Shown: piece after piece, positions 58,191-64,000 of the stretch | How the letters are laid out: the number at the start of each line of letters is the position of its first letter | Position numbering within the stretch: the first letter of the stretch is position 1 | NCBI GenBank assembly: GCA_018881555.1 | Contig: JACAXG010000031.1 | Coordinates: 6,817,127 to 6,881,126, forward strand | Reading direction: 5' to 3' | Origin: Amblyornis subalaris | Lineage: Eukaryota > Chordata > Aves > Passeriformes > Ptilonorhynchidae | DNA length: 64,000 bases | Position numbers and translations under genes: made by a program | Notes under the pieces: generated by a model | The model's input: the letters and a program-made list of their open reading frames with translations, nothing else | What the model was told of the DNA's origin: nothing | Databases searched by the model: none

Positions 58191-61100
58191 AGCTGGGCCA
58201 GCACTAGCGTTTAAGTTTTGGTTCTGCCCCTGTATGGTTGTACATGCAGTATATATTTCCTAGGAAGAAGTGGATTTGTTTGATTTAATGCTTGAAATGT
58301 AATACAATGTTTGCTGTCCAAGGCCGAGTGGCAGAAGCAGCTCAGAGGGATACAATGATCAGTTGTGAATATGTTTTATAGCCAGGCACCACGTAGAAAT
58401 TATTTGTCGTAACAGTGACGATGGTGTGATCTGATGTGAGTCTTCCTTTTTTAAGTATGTTGGGATGCCTCCTGAATGGGAATACCCACATTCCCCCAGC
58501 TTAGGTGTTCAGAAATGTTTTGAGCACAGACAAGGACAGGGAACAGCCCAAAACTGAGTAAGTGCTTGAACCTGTGCCAACAAATGCATCTCAGGATGCT
58601 GGAGCTCAGATACTGCACCAAAGGGCATTAACAGAGGACAAAAGCTACTATAGCCCTTTCACCCACCTTGTTCATCTCCTGCCTGACCACAAACAGCTGT
58701 CTAGATGTTATAAAGAAATAACTGTGGTGCCTCAATGAGCTGCATTACTTTACAGACTCAGTTCTCTGTTTTGTTGTTCTGTGATGTTACTGTTGTAGCT
58801 GTTCTGTAACATGGTGATCTTTGTGATGGGAAGAGGCAGAAAGATGAGTTATTTTTGCGAGGTTTAATGAAACACTGACTATACACTTTGGAAAAAAAAA
58901 AACAAATGTGAACTGGTGGAATAGAAAAGGAAATGGCTTGTTCAGGAATAAATTCTCCAAGTTTGTGTGTTTGATGGGTTTAATGTGTGATAATTTGCCA
59001 ATCACCCTGTGGGAATTCTGTGCTTAAAAGGGTGAAACTTTCTAGAAACACTGCCTGTTGGCTCGATAATTGGGGAACTGTCTCATTAGGGAAGGACAAA
59101 GTACAGATCTGTCAGACAGTGGACCACAATGTTGGTTATATGAGACAGCTCATAAAAGCCAGGGATTGCTGGAAAATCTACATCATAAAATGCAGAGGAA
59201 GAGAATGTTTGATGTTTCTGTGCAGAGGAAATTGTGCTTCATTTGGACTGAAAAAGAATTTAAAAAAATACTAAAAGCAGACAAGAGGAATTCTTACTTG
59301 CATGCAGATCTCAGCTGTGCAGAGTCAAGCATATAAGAAGCTTGTCATTATTTGAATAGCAGGTTCTTGCAATGGAAATTCCTACTAAAAGTTGATGGCA
59401 TATACAAATTCCTATCAAATCCCAGAGAACTGATGGGCTATGGCCATCGGTCTCTGTGCAAAGCTATTGTTGTCTTGTATCTTCCTTCCTCTCATTGACC
59501 TATTCCCTGTCACCTTGTTGGCAGTTTGAAGGCTCTTCAGGAGGGCTTGTATTTGCTCTCTAAGGGCAGTCAGTGCAATCCATGTTAAGACTCATGGGAT
59601 TCTCAACAGTAGCAGTAATGCAAAGTAATAGTTTCAACAGGGTTGGTTTGTTTGAGGTTTTTTTTGACACTGACTGCAGTGATTCTTTCCATCACCAGAA
59701 GTGGACTCAAATTCTCCTGAAATTAGAAATTGCTTATTCACAGATTTTTCTCCTGGAGGTACCCTCTGTGATGCCTAAAAACATATGAAGGACTGTCTGG
59801 CAGACATTGACTTATCAGTACGGGATTTTTTTTTCCCTTGCAATTTGATGTTGAGGAAGAGAACGTGTGATGATGCATTTTAGCACTGCACAGTGCTCCC
59901 TGTCTCTTGGCTTTTCTTCATCTGATAATTTTGAGACAAATCTGTACATTCTGTTTGGGTTTTTTAAACATTATCTTATTTATGCAATGAACACATGGTA
60001 GCATGAAATTTGTACCTGCTTTTTTTACTTGAAATCAGTCAATTTTTCAAACAGCAAATTAAAAAATCAATCATTTTGAACATTGTTTTTATATTTACAT
60101 AGCTAATATGAAGCAAAGAAATGAGCCTTTAAAAGCATAAATTATTCTGTGTATCAGATGAGCATCATAATACTTAACTAGGTTAAAAAAATAATTCATT
60201 ACAGCATAGTATCTATTTAGGATCAGAGTAGACATATTGGCAAGTAGTTTTGAGGAATAATCAGAAGGGTCTTTCGTGAGCCTTATTTGAAAACTCATTA
60301 AATATGTTTTTCCTGAATTGCTAGTAGTCACTTGGAGCCATTTACATTATGCAGAAATGATTTATTAAATCATAGTTACATATAAAGAAACAGCTATGTT
60401 CAAGTCAGCTACAAAATTTATACCTTTACCTGAGAGGTTTTTTAATATTAGTCTAGTGTGATGATGTCACGTTATCTTTTAAGACCTCTAAAGTGTAAAC
60501 ACACTGTAATTCAGATAATATAATTTAAGTAATGTGACTGGTACTTCAGTATTTATCCTGATGAAATATTCATTTCTTTCATCTGAAAAACTGTTCTCGC
60601 CAAACTACATGCGGTCCATATTCAAGTAAACAGTTTGGCAGCCTGATTTTTTCAAAGCTGACTCACTTATCAACTCCTAGTGATGTCTGTCAGTTAGGAT
60701 TTAGAGTTTTGTTCATAGCAGAGATGAAAACAAATACAACAAATAGAGTTAGATGCTTTGGTAACAGAAAATATGATGCAAAGGATGTGTTATTGTAGTA
60801 CGACTTCCCATGGCTTTTCATGGAAGGACATTACTGTCANGGGGAAGAATAATTTTAAATTGGGACAATTATAGGTAAATGAATTTTTCATTTTCTCTTG
60901 TTAGCCTTTCCTAAGAGAAGCTTGCCTGAATGAAAGATGTAAGCCAAGAATACACATTTCTGCAGAGCGCAATTAGCTTGAACACATTACTTTACTAGTG
61001 TTATTACTAAAAATTGTTATTTGTTCTATTCACGTTGAAATATAAATTATGTCACATTGTAAATCTTTTTGGAAGGAAATAAATCAGTGTATTGCTGGGT

Positions 61101-64000
61101 TCTATGAGTTGCCATACCTTTGTTAACTTTCTTTGACATGTACTGGCTGTATTAAACCTTTATGAATTAAATATTGGCCACAGAACAGTGCGCTTCCAGA
61201 GAGGTGAAACTCGCATGAGACAGTGGTTTTTGTTCATGCTACTTGGCATACTTTGGACAGAAACCTTGGATGATGAACTCAGTATTAGTGCTGGGGCAGA
61301 ATTATCCACTAACATGTTCTCCTTGAATGGCTGAGTCCACACTTCCATGACCACAGGGCAGTTTTACCCCTGCTTGTGCGAAAAAGGAAGAATTGAAAGT
61401 GTGTCAGAGCCCACAAGAAAGGTGAAGGAGCATAAGCCCAACAAATTTCTGTATTTATTACCTGTTGGTATTCCTTATTGTGGAATACATCCCTCCCTGA
61501 GTCAAGCAGAGAGAGTCAGGCTTTGTGTAGGGAATATTTCTGGCATGGTAGTCACGGGATTGATCCTCCTAGTTTGTAAGCAGATGATGTTGTTTCAGTG
61601 CGACTTCTCTGTGCTTCCACTGTACTCATACTCCAGGCATGCCCTGAATTTGTCTCTGCCCACCTTTGTAAATGTTCTTCTTTATGTTCTAGCATGTTGG
61701 AACTGAAATGTGCCCCCCACCCCCGCCATTGTCACGTTCAACATCCAAATGTTTGTGCAATACAGAAGACTTTGTACCTGCCTGCCTCCTACAGAAGGAG
61801 GAAATGCTGCATTAATGATTCGGGATCACAAAAATGGTTCTGATATTGACCTTAAATCTCCATCTCCTACTCAGTTCTCATTTATGTCCTAAGTCCTTGT
61901 GCAAGCATTTTTTCCAACTGGGTCATTGCAGATCAGAATTTTGTTTTTAAAGCAAAATATGCAACGGTACAAAGCATTTCTCACACTTCTGTTACATGCC
62001 AGCATTCCTGTTTGACCACTCCTTATCTATTCTTCCATTTTCAAATACACCAAAGCTAAGTTTGGTGACAAGGACAAGCTCAAGACAAATGTAAGTCATC
62101 AAACTGTCACTTTTTCTTTCTTTCTGCTGAATTAATGTCTCTCTTGCATTCTAATTCCCCTGTTTATGTACCATGGTGCCATATTTTATTTCTTTAACAG
62201 AGAAACACATTGTTCCAAACATGATATTATTACTTACTGCAATCTCGAATCATTATGTTGTTGTCTGTAGCTTTGTTAAAGTGTTTATGTACTTCCCTTC
62301 TTTGATCCCTCAGTGTGTTTCATAGTGTTTGAATTCCATAGGAAATTTACTTATCCATTTTTCTAATCTTTCCCCATCTCCCTTTTGTTTTTTATTCTCA
62401 TGTGTCTTCATTGTTTCACCCCTTTTGAATCATCTGTCGAATTTTTAAGGGTCTTTGACTATCAGAGCTCAGAGCTGCTGAGTTGCATTAAATAGAAGCA
62501 AAGTTGTATCCAGGCCCAGCTAAAACAGCAGATATGTAAAGATTGTCATTTGGTTCTCTCTTCCTAATATGTCTCTTCTCTGTTGCCCCAGCACAGAGGT
62601 GAGGAACTTGGCAAGTATGCTGAGTTTTTGCTGCAGTATTAATATCTGAATGCTCATAATTCACCAGTTCAGTTCTCTCTTTTCTCAGGAAAGCGAGCAA
62701 GCCTATAGCACCATATCCAGGTATATTCAAAATAAAATAGAGGAACTCTGTTAAAAGATGGTATTCTTAAAAGAAAAATGCAGTTTCAGTAGACCACCAA
62801 CCGCTTGGTGGTTCAGGAACCACACTGCTAGAAAACTGCGAAGTGACAATGCTGCCTGACATTGGTTCAGTTGAATAAGCTGCCATCTGAGATGATCTAT
62901 ATTCATCATATTTCACCCTCAGAAGCTAATGACGTTAATGACGGCTAATTCTGCTTAGGCCTGATGGTGGCAGTGACTACAGCTTGTAATCAGGTGTTAG
63001 AAACATCCCACTTGATAAATTCAAGGATGCTGAGCCAAATCACCTACTTCACTGTTCACTTTAATTAAAATTGCTCGTGATCGATGTTTTTAAAAGCAGG
63101 AGCTGCTGATGTTGTTCATCACCATTTATTGTGCATCNTTTCAGTGGTACATCTGTTTCCTTCATTTATAGTGGGGAGGGAAATATTTTGCTGTTGTCAT
63201 GTATTTGGCTTTAGTTGGGTTTATTTTTTGGAAGGCCTAATCCAGTGTCACCAACATAATCTGAAAGGTTTCTGCAGGAACCAGAGATGATTGAAATAAC
63301 TTATCCTATTCTGATTAAATACTCATGAATCTTGACCAAAAAGAGCTCTGTCATAGTCACACCATCTGTAGTCTCTGATCTGGGTGGCTTGCATGTGTTA
63401 GTACGATTTATCATCATACCTTTCTTTTGCAGTCCAGATGTACTTTGAATAAATGAAACCATTTTTCTTTATTATCTTCTTGTTAAGAAAACCAGCCCTT
63501 GCGTTTTCCCCAAGTGAAAGGCTTCTCTGAATAAATATGCAAAGTATCATTTCACAAAATGACATTCTCCTGAATCCCTTTGTACTTAGTCCCGGCAGAG
63601 GAGGGAGAGCTGAGATGGTTTATGAAACAAATGCATGCACCTTGTGAGTCTTTATGAGGTAGTTTGGGGAAAATAATGGAATGCTACAAAAGAGCCAGGG
63701 AGATTCTGGTTAAATGATGGGCTCCAGAAAAGGCTTTGGAGTAGAAAATGCAAAGTTAAATTCTCACTAGTACCTAAATTGCAGTCTGGACTTAATAAAA
63801 GCATTTTCAGCCAAATAAAATGTTAGGCAGTTTGGGCTGAATTGGGAAAGGTTTTGTTAGTTAAATATAACAATTCCCTTGTAATTCTGGCTTGTGAATA
63901 GTACCTATTTCAGCAGTTAAATCTAAAAGGGAGAATAGCAAATAGACAGGAATACTCAGGCGTGAATGCAGCATAAGTATAGGTCAGGAAGCGCTTGAAA
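58191..64000. other. Intronic DNA without recognised features
   Basis: AT-rich. The largest frame is 119 codons (61347-61706, +), overlapped by another, with no visible domain. No MACROD2 exon, repeat family or RNA gene was recognised up to the window end. Confidence 0.5.

Larger units (their letters stand above)
50768..64000 (+). other. MACROD2: MACROD2 intron downstream of the exon (3' end outside window)
   Basis: The 13.2 kb after the donor contains no sequence matching the next expected coding stretch of MACROD2 (Ala-Phe-Pro-Cys-Ile-Ser-Thr-Gly). It contains decayed CR1-like LINE remnants, short homopolymers and unclassified AT-rich DNA. The intron therefore extends beyond the window. 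Confidence 0.8.

Noticed and set aside
1..64000. FLRT3, the gene nested in MACROD2 in other vertebrates
   Set aside because: Its single long coding exon would give a frame of several hundred codons with leucine-rich repeats; the longest frame here is 193 codons and shows none.
1..64000. tRNA, rRNA, CRISPR, bacterial operon features
   Set aside because: No B-box-like GTTCGANTCC context, no regularly spaced direct repeats and no bacterial-style gene layout were seen.

Overview
The window is vertebrate nuclear DNA, almost certainly from a bird. Two things point there: several copies of the avian CR1 LINE with its typical 3' end (forms of CATAGAATGG...TTGGAAGGGACC on one strand, ...CCATTCTATGAT on the other), and one exon of a vertebrate macro-domain gene inside very long non-coding flanks. 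Short AT-rich reading frames, scattered single N bases, no operons and no bacterial gene spacing agree with this.

The only protein-coding sequence I can defend is one 122-bp internal exon at 50646-50767 on the + strand. It encodes part of the macro domain of MACROD2, a mono-ADP-ribosyl hydrolase. Everything to its left (1-50645) reads as one intron or part of one, and everything to its right (50768-64000) as the next. No other MACROD2 exon and no nested gene was recognised; FLRT3, nested in MACROD2 in other vertebrates, is not visible.

The introns hold a layered repeat landscape. (a) A solo endogenous-retrovirus LTR lies antisense at 6235-7677 with an exact 5-bp target-site duplication (GGATG). 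(b) CR1 fragments lie on both strands; the longest are at 25192-25695 (+), 30867-31258 (+) and 36066-36772 (-). (c) Much older, decayed CR1-like pieces are at 16981-17246, 53341-53560 and 57840-58190, with a weaker one at 12612-12710. (d) Ancient palindromic amniote-type repeats occur near 13093-13162 and 16723-16847; the first sits in a segment with good splice-site consensus on both sides. (e) An unexplained large inverted repeat has arms of about 220 bp (8266-8487 and 10395-10626) around a 1.9-kb spacer.

Local GC-rich patches (about 35200-35650, 46890-47370, 55400-55720) could be regulatory or unclassified old insertions. I saw no tRNA, rRNA, CRISPR or other RNA gene. The most promising structure that standard features do not explain is the 8.3-10.6 kb inverted repeat. 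I found no convincing new multi-gene system; the window is intronic.
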